Assembly (NCBI RefSeq): GCF_900499005.1
Contig: NZ_LS991316.1
Span: 1,284,705 to 1,348,704, forward strand
Source: Actinomyces culturomici
GTDB taxonomy: Bacteria; Actinomycetota; Actinomycetes; Actinomycetales; Actinomycetaceae
Reading direction: 5' to 3'
DNA length: 64,000 nucleotides
Shown piece by piece: positions 8,327-16,948 of the stretch. The notes beneath the pieces are model-generated. The model saw only the letters and a list, made by a program, of their open reading frames with translations. It was not told the origin of the DNA and ran no database searches. Within the stretch, counting starts at the first letter, position 1. Every line of letters begins with the position of its first letter. The position numbers and the translations under genes were made by a program.

Positions 8327-9358
8327 TCAGAGGAGCTCGATCCTCCAGCCGTCCATCTTCTGAGGCCGCGAGAGGAGCATCTCCCCCATCTCCTGGATCG
8401 TCGCGCCGTCGCGGACGACCGAGACGACGGCCCGCGTGATCGGCATGTCGACGCCGAGCGAGTCCGCGACCTCGAGGATCGGGGCGGCCGACCGGACGCC
8501 CTCGACGACGCCGGGCGAGAGGGCGAGCGCCTCGTCGAGGCTGAGGCCCGTGCCGATCCGGTGGCCGAGGGAGAAGTTGCGGGACAGGCGCGAGGAGCAG
8601 GTGGCGATGAGGTCGCCGACGCCGGCGAGGCCGGCGAAGGTCTGAGGATCGGCGTCCATCGCCGTACCGAGCCGCGTGATCTCGGCAAGGCCGCGGGTGA
8701 TGAGGGTGGCGCGGGTGTTGAGCCCGAGCCCCATGCCCTCGGCGGCGCCGATCGCGACGGCGATGACGTTCTTCGCCGCGCCCGCGATCTCGCAGCCGAC
8801 GACGTCGGTCGAGACGTAGGGGCGGAAGTAGGAGGTGTGACAGGTCTTCGCGATGGAGATCGCGAGGTCGGCGTCGACCGACGCGACGACGGTCGCGGTC
8901 GGATTGTGCTCGGCGATCTCGCGCGAGAGATTCGGACCCGACATGACGGCGATCCGCTCGTGCGGAGCGCCGGACGCCTGGGCGATGATCTCGTCGACGC
9001 GCAGGTGCGTGTCGAGCTCGAGGCCCTTCGCGAGGGAGACGATCGCCGCGTCGTCCGACAGGTGGGGCCTCGCTGCCTCGAGCGTCGGGCGGATGGCCGC
9101 GACGGGGACGGCGACGACGACGAGGTCCGCGCCGGTCACCGCCGCCGCGAGGTCGGTCGTGGCGCTGATGACGTCGGAGAGCTCGATTCCGGGCAGGTAG
9201 GTGGCGTTCTCACCGGAGTTGATGAAGTCGACGACCGAGGCGTTGCGTCCCCACATGGTCGCGTGCACGCCCGCATCGGCGAGGATCTGGGCGAAGGTGG
9301 TTCCCCAGGCGCCGGTTCCGAGGACCGCGGCGCGGGAATAGGCGCGTTCGTTGGTCAT
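8327..9358 (-). CDS. gpsA: glycerol-3-phosphate dehydrogenase [NAD(P)+]
   Basis: Reduces dihydroxyacetone phosphate to sn-glycerol 3-phosphate, the backbone for phospholipid synthesis. The 343-residue cytosolic enzyme starts with the Rossmann motif VLGTGAWGTTFAQIL, then has LAKGLE, VMSGPNLSREIA, the catalytic Lys region CEIAGAAKNVIAVAIGAAEGMGLGLNTRATLITRGLAEI and GLAGVGDLIATCSS. It neighbours plsC and a lipid-kinase-type gene, a phospholipid grouping. The start is set at MTNERAYS: a TAGGCT box lies 7 nt upstream, suggesting leaderless initiation. The gap to the divergent lipoprotein gene is only 50 nt. Confidence 0.96.
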   Translation of the reverse strand: MTNERAYSRAAVLGTGAWGTTFAQILADAGVHATMWGRNASVVDFINSGENATYLPGIELSDVISATTDLAAAVTGADLVVVAVPVAAIRPTLEAARPHLSDDAAIVSLAKGLELDTHLRVDEIIAQASGAPHERIAVMSGPNLSREIAEHNPTATVVASVDADLAISIAKTCHTSYFRPYVSTDVVGCEIAGAAKNVIAVAIGAAEGMGLGLNTRATLITRGLAEITRLGTAMDADPQTFAGLAGVGDLIATCSSRLSRNFSLGHRIGTGLSLDEALALSPGVVEGVRSAAPILEVADSLGVDMPITRAVVSVVRDGATIQEMGEMLLSRPQKMDGWRIELL

Positions 9359-9365
9359 GTGTGAG

Positions 9366-9371
9366 AGCCTA
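9366..9371 (-). promoter_or_regulatory. -10 box (TAGGCT) of leaderless gpsA
   Basis: The hexamer ends 7 nt before the gpsA ATG; no ribosome site is present. Confidence 0.45.
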
Positions 9372-9408
9372 CTCGCAGCACCTCCCATCCCGACCGCAGG
9401 AGCACGAG

Positions 9409-10095
9409 ATGATCCCCCATCGCCGAGCGGCTTCCCTCCTCGTCGCCGCGAGCCTCCTCGTCCTCGGCGCCTGCGCCGAGAAGTCCTCCGGCTCGTCGAA
9501 CGCCGACGCCCCGGCCTCGTCGCCGCAGTCGAGCGCGTCCGCGCAGTCGGCCGACCGGCACAACGTCGGCGAGCAACGATCCGCCGCCGAGGACGCGCAG
9601 TCCGCGGTCTCGGCCGCCGAGGCCGCGCGCCAGGAGCAGACGACCTCGCCGATCCTCGGCGACCAGTGGACGACGGCGTCGGGGCAGGTCGACCCGATCC
9701 CGGGCGCCGAACCGCTGATCTTCCACGCGCTGCGCGTCGGCGATCACGAGGGCTTCTACCGGGTCGTCGTCGAATTCACGGGCGAGGGAACGCCCGGCTA
9801 TTTCAGCTCCTGGGCGGATACGCCGGTCGAGCAGGGACGCGGCCGCCAGCTTCCCGTCGAGGGAGTCTCCTACCTCGACCTCATGATCTCCGGGACCTCG
9901 ATGCCCGTCGAGGCGGATCAACAGGCCGTCTACTACTCCGGACCGTCGAACCTCGCCGTCGGCCCGCTCGACGTCCGCGAGGACGGGACCTTCGAGGACA
10001 CGACGCACATCGTCATCGGCATGGATCAGGCGCGCGAATTCCAGATCGGGTTCCTTCACGATCCCGTGCGCGTCGTCATCGACGTCAGGAAGTAG
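9409..10095 (+). CDS. lipoprotein with AMIN-like domain
   Basis: This 228-residue exported lipoprotein has a basic n-region (HRR), a hydrophobic core and the lipobox VLGAC, with Cys22 as the lipid site. A Ser/Ala/Gln-rich linker (residues 23-75) follows. The C-terminal ~150 residues (GFYRVVVEFTGEGTPGYFSSW, QLPVEGVSYLDLMISGTSMP and the final RVVIDVRK strand) match the AMIN-like domain of actinobacterial lipoproteins, probably a cell-wall-binding beta-fold. AGGAG sits 8 nt before the ATG at 9409, which is preferred over an in-frame ATG/GTG at 9361. It converges with plsC, 3 nt away. Confidence 0.8.
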   Translation: MIPHRRAASLLVAASLLVLGACAEKSSGSSNADAPASSPQSSASAQSADRHNVGEQRSAAEDAQSAVSAAEAARQEQTTSPILGDQWTTASGQVDPIPGAEPLIFHALRVGDHEGFYRVVVEFTGEGTPGYFSSWADTPVEQGRGRQLPVEGVSYLDLMISGTSMPVEADQQAVYYSGPSNLAVGPLDVREDGTFEDTTHIVIGMDQAREFQIGFLHDPVRVVIDVRK

Positions 10096-10098
10096 GGC

Positions 10099-10872
10099 TC
10101 AGCCCTTCTTCGCGGCCTTGGCGGCCTTCTTCGCCGCCTTCTTCTGCTCGTACTCCCACCAGGGGCCGGCCTGCGTCTTCGCGCGCCACACGCGCGTCGG
10201 CGCCTTCGCGCCGCGCAGTTCCTCGACGCCGGCGGTGATGCGGGCGTGCATCCGCTCGGTCGCCTCGTCGACGGCAGCGCGGTCGGCCGACCCCGCGTCG
10301 GACACGAGGTCGGACAGGTCGAGAGCCGGGAAGAACGAGTAGCGGATCGGCCGACCGGGCCGGAAGTCGATCGAGGACTCGTAGCGGTCCATGATCTCCT
10401 GGGCGCCCCATTGGGCGACGGGGATGACGGGAACCCGGGTGTCGAGGGCGAGGCGCGCGGCGCCGGTCTTGAACGACATCGGCCACATGTCCGGCTCCTG
10501 CGTGAGCGTCCCCTCGGGCCAGATGCAGACGACCTCCCCGTCCTCGAGCGCCTTCGCGGCGGGGACGAGCGAGGCCGCGGGATTCGAATCGCGATCGACG
10601 GGGATGAGCCCCATCCCGTCGATGATCCTCCCGAAGACGGGCACGGAGAACATCGACTTCTTCGCGAGGAAGCGCACGGGCACGTTCCGCTTCATGAAGA
10701 ACCAGCAGACGCACAGCGGGTCGACGTTCGAGAGGTGGTTGAAGACGAGAAGGTACGGGCCCTTCTCGGGGAGGTTCTCGAGGCCGGTCGCCTCGATCTT
10801 CACCCACGGCGCCATGATCGGGCGCAGAACGCCCCGCGCGAAGCGGTAGAAGCCGGTGACGGTGCTGCTCAT
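10099..10872 (-). CDS. plsC: 1-acyl-sn-glycerol-3-phosphate acyltransferase
   Basis: Acylates lysophosphatidic acid to phosphatidic acid at the membrane. The 257-residue protein has the acyltransferase motif NHLSNVD (NHx4D) near residues 42-48, FLAKKSMFSVPVFG, GLIPVDRDS and the substrate motif WPEGTLT. The C-terminal tail is Lys/Ala-rich (QKKAAKKAAKAAKKG), a possible electrostatic membrane contact. It follows the diacylglycerol-kinase-type gene by 25 nt and lies close to gpsA, so the three form a phospholipid group. A TAGACT hexamer 8 nt before the ATG and the lack of a ribosome site hint at leaderless expression. Confidence 0.93.
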   Translation of the reverse strand: MSSTVTGFYRFARGVLRPIMAPWVKIEATGLENLPEKGPYLLVFNHLSNVDPLCVCWFFMKRNVPVRFLAKKSMFSVPVFGRIIDGMGLIPVDRDSNPAASLVPAAKALEDGEVVCIWPEGTLTQEPDMWPMSFKTGAARLALDTRVPVIPVAQWGAQEIMDRYESSIDFRPGRPIRYSFFPALDLSDLVSDAGSADRAAVDEATERMHARITAGVEELRGAKAPTRVWRAKTQAGPWWEYEQKKAAKKAAKAAKKG

Positions 10873-10897
10873 GGTTCCGGAGTCTACCGGGCGGGGC

Positions 10898-11839
10898 TCA
10901 GATGAGGACCTCGACGACGCCGGGCGCGCAGTGCGCGGTGAAGGGGACCTCGGCGACGCGATCGCCGTCGGCCATCGCGATGAGGCCGCGCGGCTCGAGG
11001 ACCTCGACGTCGCGCACCTCCTCCACCTCGATGACGTCGTGGCCGTCGGAGCGGCCGGCGACGACCTTCGTGAGGACCGGGAGCGCCTTGCGCAGCGGGA
11101 TCGGCCCGACGTGGCAGAGCTCGATCCGCCCGTCGTGGAGGTCCGAGGTCGGGACGAGGCGGATGCCGCCGCCGATCCTCCCCGAGTTCGAGATCGAGGC
11201 GAGCCATCCGGTGAGGTCCCGCTCGACCCCGTCGACGCGGGCGCGGATCGCGGTCGGCCGGTACGAGGCGAGGGCCGCGAAGGCCCCGTAGCCGTAGGCG
11301 AGCGGACCGGACGTGAGGAAGGATTCGTTGGCGAGGACGTTGGCGCGGGCGTCGAGCCCGAGGGAGACGACTCCGAGGACCAGCGAGCGCCGCCTCCCCT
11401 CATCCGATTCGACCCACATGCCGTCGAGCGGGCGCGTGCGCGCGGCGAGCTCGGCGTCGGCCTCGTCCTCGCGGAACCCGAGGTCGGCGAGGGTGCGGGC
11501 GCGCGCGATCGGATCGGGGCCGATGCCGAGCGCCCGGCAGAGGTCGTTGCCGCGTCCGCCGGGGATCGGCGCGAAGAGGGCTCCGGACTCGTGGCAGCCG
11601 CGCGCGACCGCCGAAAGGAACCCGTCCCCGCCGAGGGCGGCGACGACGTCCTCGGTCGCGGAGGCGGCGAAAGCCATCGGGTCGTCTGAAGAGGTGGTCA
11701 CCGTGACCTCGACGGCCCAACCGCCGGCGCGCAGAGCGCGGACGACCGACGGGCCGACGGAGACGGAGCGGCCCCCGGCCGACATCGAGGAGACGAGGAG
11801 GCGGATCGACCGCGCGACGCGGCGAGCGGGCGCGCTCAT
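10898..11839 (-). CDS. diacylglycerol/lipid kinase family protein
   Basis: This 313-residue protein has the DAGK catalytic motif DVVAALGGDGFLSAVARG and the second motif PIPGGRGNDLCRALG, then GVVSLGLDARAN and SISNSGRIGGGIRLVPTSDLHDGRIEL, the usual order for DgkB/YegS-type lipid kinases. Such enzymes phosphorylate diacylglycerol or related lipids at the membrane face. The extreme N-terminus reads RLLVSSMSAGG instead of the common LLVNPxxGG. Its ATG overlaps the murA stop as ATGA, which suggests translational coupling with murA and co-expression of envelope genes. Confidence 0.85.
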   Translation of the reverse strand: MSAPARRVARSIRLLVSSMSAGGRSVSVGPSVVRALRAGGWAVEVTVTTSSDDPMAFAASATEDVVAALGGDGFLSAVARGCHESGALFAPIPGGRGNDLCRALGIGPDPIARARTLADLGFREDEADAELAARTRPLDGMWVESDEGRRRSLVLGVVSLGLDARANVLANESFLTSGPLAYGYGAFAALASYRPTAIRARVDGVERDLTGWLASISNSGRIGGGIRLVPTSDLHDGRIELCHVGPIPLRKALPVLTKVVAGRSDGHDVIEVEEVRDVEVLEPRGLIAMADGDRVAEVPFTAHCAPGVVEVLI

Positions 11840-13161
11840 GCGTCCGCGTACTCGACGCGGGCGTCCAGCTGATGGAGCTTCGTCGTGAAGTGCTCGTAGC
11901 CGCGGGCGATGACGTCGATGCCGGAGACGGTCGACGCGCCCTGTGCGGCGAGCGCCGCGATGAGGTGGGAGAAGCCGCCGCGCAGGTCGGGGACGACGAT
12001 GTCGGCGCTGTGGAGGGGCGTCGGTCCGGAGATGACGGCCGAGTGGAAGAAGTTCCGCTGGCCGAAGCGGCACGGCGTCCCGCCGAGGCACTCGCGGTAG
12101 ACCTGGATGTTCGCGCCCATCTTCCGCAGCGCCTTCGTGAAGCCGAAGCGGTTCTCGTAGACCGTCTCGTGGACGATCGAGAGGCCCTGCGCCTGGGTGA
12201 GGGCGACGACGAGGGGCTGCTGCCAGTCCGTCATGAACCCGGGGTGGACCGCGGTCTCGAGCGCGATCGAGTGGAGCTCGCCGCCCGGGTGGTAGAAGCG
12301 GATGCCCTCCGAATCGATGTCGAAGGCGCCGCCGACCTTGCGGAAGGTGTTGAGGAAGGTCGTCATGTCGGGCTGGTGGGCGCCGAGGATGTAGATGTCG
12401 CCGTGGGTCGCGAGGGCCGCGGCCCCCCACGAGGCCGCCTCGATCCGGTCGGGCAGTGCCGTGTGACGGTACCCGCGCAGGGCCGGGACGCCCTCGATGC
12501 GGATCGTCCGATCGGTGTCGACGGAGATGATCGCGCCCATCTTCTGGAGGACGTTGATGAGATCCATGATCTCCGGCTCGACGGCCGCGCCCTTGAGGGT
12601 CGTGATGCCGTCGACTCGAACGGCCGTGAGGAGCGTCTGCTCGGTCGCGCCGACGGAGGGGAAGGGAAGGTCGATGATCGCGCCGTGGAGGCCCTCGGCG
12701 GGCTTGCGGATGTGGACGCCGTCGACGCGCTTGTCGACGATCGCGCCGAAGCGGCGGAGGGTGTCGAGGTGGAAGTCGATCGGGCGTCCGCCGATGTTGC
12801 AGCCGCCGAGTTCGGGGATGAAGGCCTCGCCGAGTCTGTGGAGCAGGGGTCCGCAGAAGAGGATCGGGATGCGCGATTCGCCGCCGAGCGAGTCGATGTC
12901 CGACCGGGAGGCGACCTCGACGTTCGTCGGGTCGAGGCTCATCACGCCGGACTTCTGGTCGAAGTCGACCGTCACGCCGTGAAGGCGGAGCAGGTCGGAG
13001 ACGACGTCGACGTCGCGGATGAGGGGGACGTTCGACAGCTGCGAGGGGGTGTCGCCGAGGAGCGATGCGACCATCGCCTTGGGAACGAAGTTCTTCGCTC
13101 CGCGGACCGTGATCGTCCCGGTGAGCGGGTGGCCGCCTTCGACGCGCAGCACGGAGGGCAT
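11836..13161 (-). CDS. murA: UDP-N-acetylglucosamine 1-carboxyvinyltransferase
   Basis: Transfers enolpyruvate from PEP to UDP-GlcNAc, the first committed step of peptidoglycan synthesis. The 441-residue protein has the EPSP-synthase-like fold markers RGAKNFVPKAMVASLL, ELGGCNIGGRPIDFHL and GFMTDWQQPLVVALTQAQG. Cys121 in GGC is the catalytic and fosfomycin-reactive cysteine by alignment to known MurA, so the target would be fosfomycin-sensitive. The length is slightly above the usual ~420 residues. AGGAG lies about 9 nt before the ATG. The stop overlaps the start of the lipid kinase gene. Confidence 0.95.
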   Translation of the reverse strand: MPSVLRVEGGHPLTGTITVRGAKNFVPKAMVASLLGDTPSQLSNVPLIRDVDVVSDLLRLHGVTVDFDQKSGVMSLDPTNVEVASRSDIDSLGGESRIPILFCGPLLHRLGEAFIPELGGCNIGGRPIDFHLDTLRRFGAIVDKRVDGVHIRKPAEGLHGAIIDLPFPSVGATEQTLLTAVRVDGITTLKGAAVEPEIMDLINVLQKMGAIISVDTDRTIRIEGVPALRGYRHTALPDRIEAASWGAAALATHGDIYILGAHQPDMTTFLNTFRKVGGAFDIDSEGIRFYHPGGELHSIALETAVHPGFMTDWQQPLVVALTQAQGLSIVHETVYENRFGFTKALRKMGANIQVYRECLGGTPCRFGQRNFFHSAVISGPTPLHSADIVVPDLRGGFSHLIAALAAQGASTVSGIDVIARGYEHFTTKLHQLDARVEYADA

Positions 13162-13220
13162 AAGGGGTGTCTCCTGAGTCGTCCGATGAAACTGGCCTCA
13201 ACTGTAGGCCAGGACGCGGC

Positions 13221-13308
13221 GCGGCCGCCCGAGTTGGGGAGTCGCTTCTCCCACACGGGCGGCCGCGGATCCGGCCGTTCCCGCCTTTTGGCAGCGGGAA
13301 CGACGGCC
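13221..13308 (-). terminator. two tandem stem-loops between leuD and murA
   Basis: The first hairpin met from leuD is 13273-13308: GTTCCCGC pairs with GCGGGAAC, extended by GGCC/GGCC. The second is 13221-13266: GCGGCCGCCCG pairs perfectly with CGGGCGGCCGC and has an inner GGGAG/CTCCC stem. Together they probably separate leuCD from murA. Confidence 0.6.
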
Positions 13309-13310
13309 GA

Positions 13311-13952
13311 TCAGGCTCCGACGGGGCGGGCCGGGAGGACCTCCTCCTTCGGGAGGGTCTTCGCCGGGAGGGTCGTCGGCTTGAAGGAGGGGCGCTTCGC
13401 CTCGTAGGCGGCGATCGCCTCCTCCTCGCGGAGTGTGAGGGCGATGTCGTCGAGGCCCTCCATGAGGCACCAGCGGACGTAGTCGTCGATCTGGAAGGAG
13501 CAGGTGACGGGGCCGGCGGTGACGGTCCGGTTCTCAAGGGAGACGGTGACCTCGGTGCCCGGTTCGTTCTCGAGGACCTTCCACAGGGACTCGCAGTCCT
13601 CCTGCGTGATGACGCCGGCGACGAGGCCCTGCTTGCCGGCGTTGCCGCGGAAGATGTCGGCGAACTTCGGGGCGAGGACGACGCGGAAGCCGTAGTCCTT
13701 GAGCGCCCACACCGCGTGCTCGCGCGACGAGCCGGTGCCGAAGTCGGGGCCGGCGACGAGGACGGAGCCGGAGGCGTAGGAGGGCTGGTTGAGGACGAAG
13801 GCCGGGTCGTTCCTCCAGGCGGCGAAGAGGGCGTCCTCGAAGCCGGTGCGGGTGATCCGCTTGAGGTAGACGGCGGGGATGATCTGGTCGGTGTCGACGT
13901 TCGAGCGGCGCAGCGGGACGCCGACGCCGGTGTGGGTCGTGAACTTCTCCAT
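13311..13952 (-). CDS. leuD: 3-isopropylmalate dehydratase small subunit
   Basis: The small subunit completes the LeuC active site for isomerising 2-isopropylmalate to 3-isopropylmalate in leucine synthesis; the same enzyme usually acts on citramalate in the pathway begun by CimA. The 213-residue protein shows [33 protein letters not shown] and the [12 protein letters not shown] region. AAAGGAG precedes the ATG. It follows leuC by 25 nt and the pair is one operon. A Pro/Lys-rich extension ([22 protein letters not shown]) ends the protein. Confidence 0.97.
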   Translation of the reverse strand: MEKFTTHTGVGVPLRRSNVDTDQIIPAVYLKRITRTGFEDALFAAWRNDPAFVLNQPSYASGSVLVAGPDFGTGSSREHAVWALKDYGFRVVLAPKFADIFRGNAGKQGLVAGVITQEDCESLWKVLENEPGTEVTVSLENRTVTAGPVTCSFQIDDYVRWCLMEGLDDIALTLREEEAIAAYEAKRPSFKPTTLPAKTLPKEEVLPARPVGA

Positions 13953-13977
13953 GAGTGCTCTTCTCCTTTAGCGCTGC

Positions 13978-15378
13978 TCAGAGGTCGGCCGGGCTCGAGA
14001 GGGTGCCGCGCACCGCGGTCGCGGCGGCGACGAGCGGGGACACGAGGTGGGTGCGCCCGCCCTTGCCCTGGCGGCCCTCGAAGTTGCGGTTCGAGGTCGA
14101 GGCGGAGCGCTCGCCGGGCGCGAGCTTGTCGGGGTTCATCGCGAGGCACATCGAGCATCCCGCGTTGCGCCATTCGGCGCCGAACTCGGTGAAGATCGCG
14201 TCGAGGCCCTCGGCCTCGGCCTGGAGGCGGACGCGGGCGGAGCCGGGGACGACGAGCATCCGGACGGAGTCGGCCTTCTTGCGCCCCTTGACGATGGCGG
14301 CCGCCGCGCGCAGGTCCTCGATGCGTCCGTTCGTGCACGAGCCGAGGAAGACGGTGTCGACCTTGATGTCGCGCATCGGGGTGCCGGCGGTGAGGCCCAT
14401 GTACTCGAGGGCCCGCTCGGCGGCGAGGCGCTTCGTCTCGTCTGCGATGTCCTCGGGGTCCGGAACTGTCGCGGAGAGCGGCACGCCCTGACCGGGGTTC
14501 GTCCCCCAGGTGACGAAGGGCTCGATGTCGGCGGCCTCGAGGACGACCTCGGCATCGAAGACGGCGTCGTCGTCGGAGGGGAGCGACTTCCAGTACTCGA
14601 GGGCGCGATCCCATTCCTCCCCCTCGGGGGCGTGGGGGCGGCCCTTGATGTACTCGAAGGTCGTTTCGTCGGGGGCGACCATGCCGGCGCGGGCGCCGGC
14701 CTCGATCGACATGTTGCAGATCGTCATGCGGCCCTCCATGGAGAGCTCGCGGATCGCCTGGCCGCGGTACTCGAGGACGTAGCCCTGACCGCCGCCCGTG
14801 CCGATCTTCGCGATGACGGCGAGGATGATGTCCTTCGCCGTCGAGCCGGCCGGCAGGGAGCCGTTGACGGTGATCGCCATCGTCTTGAAGGGGGCGAGCG
14901 GGAGCGTCTGGGTCGCGAGCACGTGCTCGACCTGGCTCGTTCCGATGCCGAAGGCGAGGGCGCCGAAGGCGCCGTGGGTCGAGGTGTGGGAGTCGCCGCA
15001 GACGATCGTCATGCCGGGCTGGGTGAGGCCGAGCTGAGGGCCGACGACGTGGACGATGCCCTGGTCGGCGTCGCCGAGGGAGTGGAGGCGGACGCCGAAC
15101 TCCTCCGCGTTCGACCGCAGGGTCTGGATCTGGAGGCGACTGGTCTCGTCGGCGATCGGGAGGTCGATGTCGAGGGTCGGGGTGTTGTGGTCCTCGGTGG
15201 CGATCGTGAGATCGGGACGCCGGACCTTGCGGCCCGCGAGGCGCAGGCCCTCGAAGGCCTGGGGGCTCGTCACCTCGTGGACGAGGTGGAGGTCGATGTA
15301 GAGGAGGTCGGGAGCGCCGCCCTCGCCCTTCTTCACGATGTGGTCGGCCCACACCTTCTCGGCCATCGTGCCGGTCAT
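13978..15378 (-). CDS. leuC: 3-isopropylmalate dehydratase large subunit
   Basis: This is a [4Fe-4S] aconitase-family enzyme of leucine synthesis. The 466-residue protein has [19 protein letters not shown], the phosphate-binding [22 protein letters not shown] and the three cluster cysteines: one in [13 protein letters not shown] and two in [13 protein letters not shown]. The ATG at 15378 has a strong AAGGAGGAACC site, so MTGTMAEK is preferred to the internal MAEK start. It is divergent from ndgR; the 163-bp gap holds a palindrome likely to bind that regulator. Confidence 0.97.
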   Translation of the reverse strand: MTGTMAEKVWADHIVKKGEGGAPDLLYIDLHLVHEVTSPQAFEGLRLAGRKVRRPDLTIATEDHNTPTLDIDLPIADETSRLQIQTLRSNAEEFGVRLHSLGDADQGIVHVVGPQLGLTQPGMTIVCGDSHTSTHGAFGALAFGIGTSQVEHVLATQTLPLAPFKTMAITVNGSLPAGSTAKDIILAVIAKIGTGGGQGYVLEYRGQAIRELSMEGRMTICNMSIEAGARAGMVAPDETTFEYIKGRPHAPEGEEWDRALEYWKSLPSDDDAVFDAEVVLEAADIEPFVTWGTNPGQGVPLSATVPDPEDIADETKRLAAERALEYMGLTAGTPMRDIKVDTVFLGSCTNGRIEDLRAAAAIVKGRKKADSVRMLVVPGSARVRLQAEAEGLDAIFTEFGAEWRNAGCSMCLAMNPDKLAPGERSASTSNRNFEGRQGKGGRTHLVSPLVAAATAVRGTLSSPADL

Positions 15379-15503
15379 GGTTCCTCCTTGCGATTGCGCG
15401 GAAAACCGCTGCGAACAGGGCATTGGCGAAATCGCCGTCGCGGGCGCCCTCGCGCGCGCGTTCCCTCTACCGATCATCGTCGACCGTTCCACCATGCGAG
15501 GAC

Positions 15504-15530
15504 TTGCAGTCTCACTGGATGAGATGGCAA
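15504..15530 (+). promoter_or_regulatory. palindrome between leuC and ndgR, likely NdgR/LtbR operator
   Basis: A 27-bp inverted repeat has arms TTGCAGTCTCA and TGAGATGGCAA around a 5-nt centre (CTGGA). The core TCTCA-N5-TGAGA is perfect, as are the outer TTGC/GCAA. It ends 11 nt before the ndgR ATG and is upstream of leuC on the other strand, so one site could control both. The assignment to NdgR rests on position and symmetry. Confidence 0.6.
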
Positions 15531-15541
15531 ACTTCGGAGGT

Positions 15542-16276
15542 ATGGAGGACTCGACAACGAGCGGAGTGGGAGTCCTGGACAAGGCGGCGCTGGTGCTCGG
15601 CGCCCTCGAGGCGGGACCCGCCACCTTGGCCCAGCTCGTCTCCGCGACAGGCTTGGCACGACCGACCGCCCACCGCCTCGCGGTGGCCCTCGAGTATCAC
15701 CGCATGGTCGCCCGCGACATGCAGGGGCGCTTCGTCCTCGGACCCCGGCTCCAGGAGCTCGCCTCCTCCGCCGGTGAGGATCGCCTCCTCGCGGCCTCGA
15801 TGCCCGTTCTGCAGGCGCTCCGCGATCACACGAAGGAGTCCTCGCAGCTCTTCCGCCGCCAGGGCGACTACCGCGTGTGCGTCGCAGCGTCCGAGCGCGA
15901 GATGGGTCTGCGCGACTCCATCCCCGTCGGCGCGACCCTGTCGATGGCCGCGGGATCCGCCGCTCAGGTCCTCCTCGCGTGGGAGGAGCCCGACCGCCTT
16001 CACCGCGGCCTCTACGGCGCCTCCTTCAACGCGACGATGCTCTCTCAGGTCCGCCGCCGCGGCTGGGCGCAGTCGGTCGGAGAGCGCGAGCCCGGCGTCG
16101 CCTCGGTCTCCGCGCCTGTGCGCGGCCCGTCGGGGCGCGTCCTCGCGGCCCTCTCCATCTCGGGTCCGATCGAGCGCATGGGCCGTCAGCCCGGCCGTCA
16201 GCACGGCCCCTCGGTCGTCGCCGCGGCGAACCGCCTCTCCGACTTCCTCCGCTCGGTCGAGGACGTCGACCTCTAG
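15542..16276 (+). CDS. ndgR: IclR-family regulator, NdgR/LtbR type
   Basis: This 244-residue regulator has an N-terminal winged helix-turn-helix ([41 protein letters not shown]) and a C-terminal IclR effector domain ([59 protein letters not shown]). It matches the NdgR/LtbR/AreB subgroup, which in actinobacteria sits divergent to leuCD and regulates leucine and other amino acid genes. The ATG at 15542 is chosen because known members start a few residues before [12 protein letters not shown]; an in-frame ATG at 15494 would run through the palindrome. GGAGG is very close to the start, so the ribosome site is not ideal. Confidence 0.92.
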   Translation: MEDSTTSGVGVLDKAALVLGALEAGPATLAQLVSATGLARPTAHRLAVALEYHRMVARDMQGRFVLGPRLQELASSAGEDRLLAASMPVLQALRDHTKESSQLFRRQGDYRVCVAASEREMGLRDSIPVGATLSMAAGSAAQVLLAWEEPDRLHRGLYGASFNATMLSQVRRRGWAQSVGEREPGVASVSAPVRGPSGRVLAALSISGPIERMGRQPGRQHGPSVVAAANRLSDFLRSVEDVDL

Positions 16277-16319
16277 GTCCTCCCCGCGCCCGTCCGCTTC
16301 CCTCGCAAAGTCGCGCGCC

Positions 16320-16357
16320 CCGCCCTCGTCCCTCCTCCTGGAGATCGACGAGGGCGG
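16320..16357 (+). terminator. stem-loop after ndgR
   Basis: CCGCCCTCGTC pairs perfectly with GACGAGGGCGG across a 16-nt loop, about 44 nt after the stop. The right arm is also a degenerate copy of the dispersed GATCGACGAGG motif. Confidence 0.5.
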
Positions 16358-16434
16358 TCGGCGTTCCGGACTCAGACGGGCGACGGCACGCATGCGAAAG
16401 GCGGGGAAGTCTTCGACTTCCCCGCCTCCGTTCG

Positions 16435-16507
16435 TACCCCCAGCCGGATTTGAACCGGCGTTAACGCCGTGAGAGGGCGTCGTCCTAGGCCGCTAGACGA
16501 TGGGGGC
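16435..16507 (-). tRNA. tRNA-Glu (CUC), copy 1
   Basis: On the minus strand the acceptor GCCCCCA pairs with TGGGGGT, including the G1:U72 wobble common in tRNA-Glu. The anticodon loop CTCTCAC gives CUC. It is identical to the copy at 16554-16626. Confidence 0.95.
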
Positions 16508-16553
16508 CTTCTGACTCCCGAAGGAGTGTTTGTCTTCCGCCGGAGCGGAATCG

Positions 16554-16626
16554 TACCCCCAGCCGGATTTGAACCGGCGTTAACGCCGTGAGAGGGCGTC
16601 GTCCTAGGCCGCTAGACGATGGGGGC
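16554..16626 (-). tRNA. tRNA-Glu (CUC), copy 2
   Basis: This is a 73-nt sequence identical to the neighbouring copy, 46 nt away. The spacer is unrelated to the flanks, so only the tRNA unit appears duplicated. Confidence 0.95.
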
Positions 16627-16656
16627 CTGATCGCATGCGAGCGAAGCTCGCGATCG

Positions 16657-16728
16657 CTGGGGTACCAGGACTCGAACCTAGAATGGCTGAACCAGAATCA
16701 GCTGTGTTGCCAATTACACCATACCCCA
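16657..16728 (-). tRNA. tRNA-Gln (CUG)
   Basis: The acceptor TGGGGTA pairs with TACCCCA and the discriminator is G. The anticodon stem GCTGA/TCAGC carries loop TTCTGGT, anticodon CUG. It is upstream of the two tRNA-Glu on the same strand, probably one transcript, and downstream of gltX. Confidence 0.94.
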
Positions 16729-16900
16729 TTGGGTATCACCGGCAACCCCGTCGAGTCACTGGCGACGAATGGAAAGAGTAGCGGAGCGGGCCGCGCTCTG
16801 CCAAATCCGCGGGGCGTGCTCCCGCTCACGTCCGCAGATCAGGGCCCTTCCGCAGGCGCGGCGGCTCCCTCGAGGACTCCCCCGCCCCGCCCGAACGCAC

Positions 16901-16932
16901 TGCGGGGCGCGACCCGAGGGCCGCGCCCCGCA
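16901..16932 (-). terminator. stem-loop after gltX
   Basis: TGCGGGGCGCG pairs perfectly with CGCGCCCCGCA. It lies 17 nt past the gltX stop and before the tRNA group. Confidence 0.6.
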
Positions 16933-16948
16933 GGACGAGGACGATCGC

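Noticed and set aside
10898-15352. A 1484-residue minus-strand ORF spanning several genes
   Set aside because: Only its last part (the diacylglycerol-kinase-type protein) is real; the rest is an open shadow frame of murA, leuD and leuC in GC-rich DNA.
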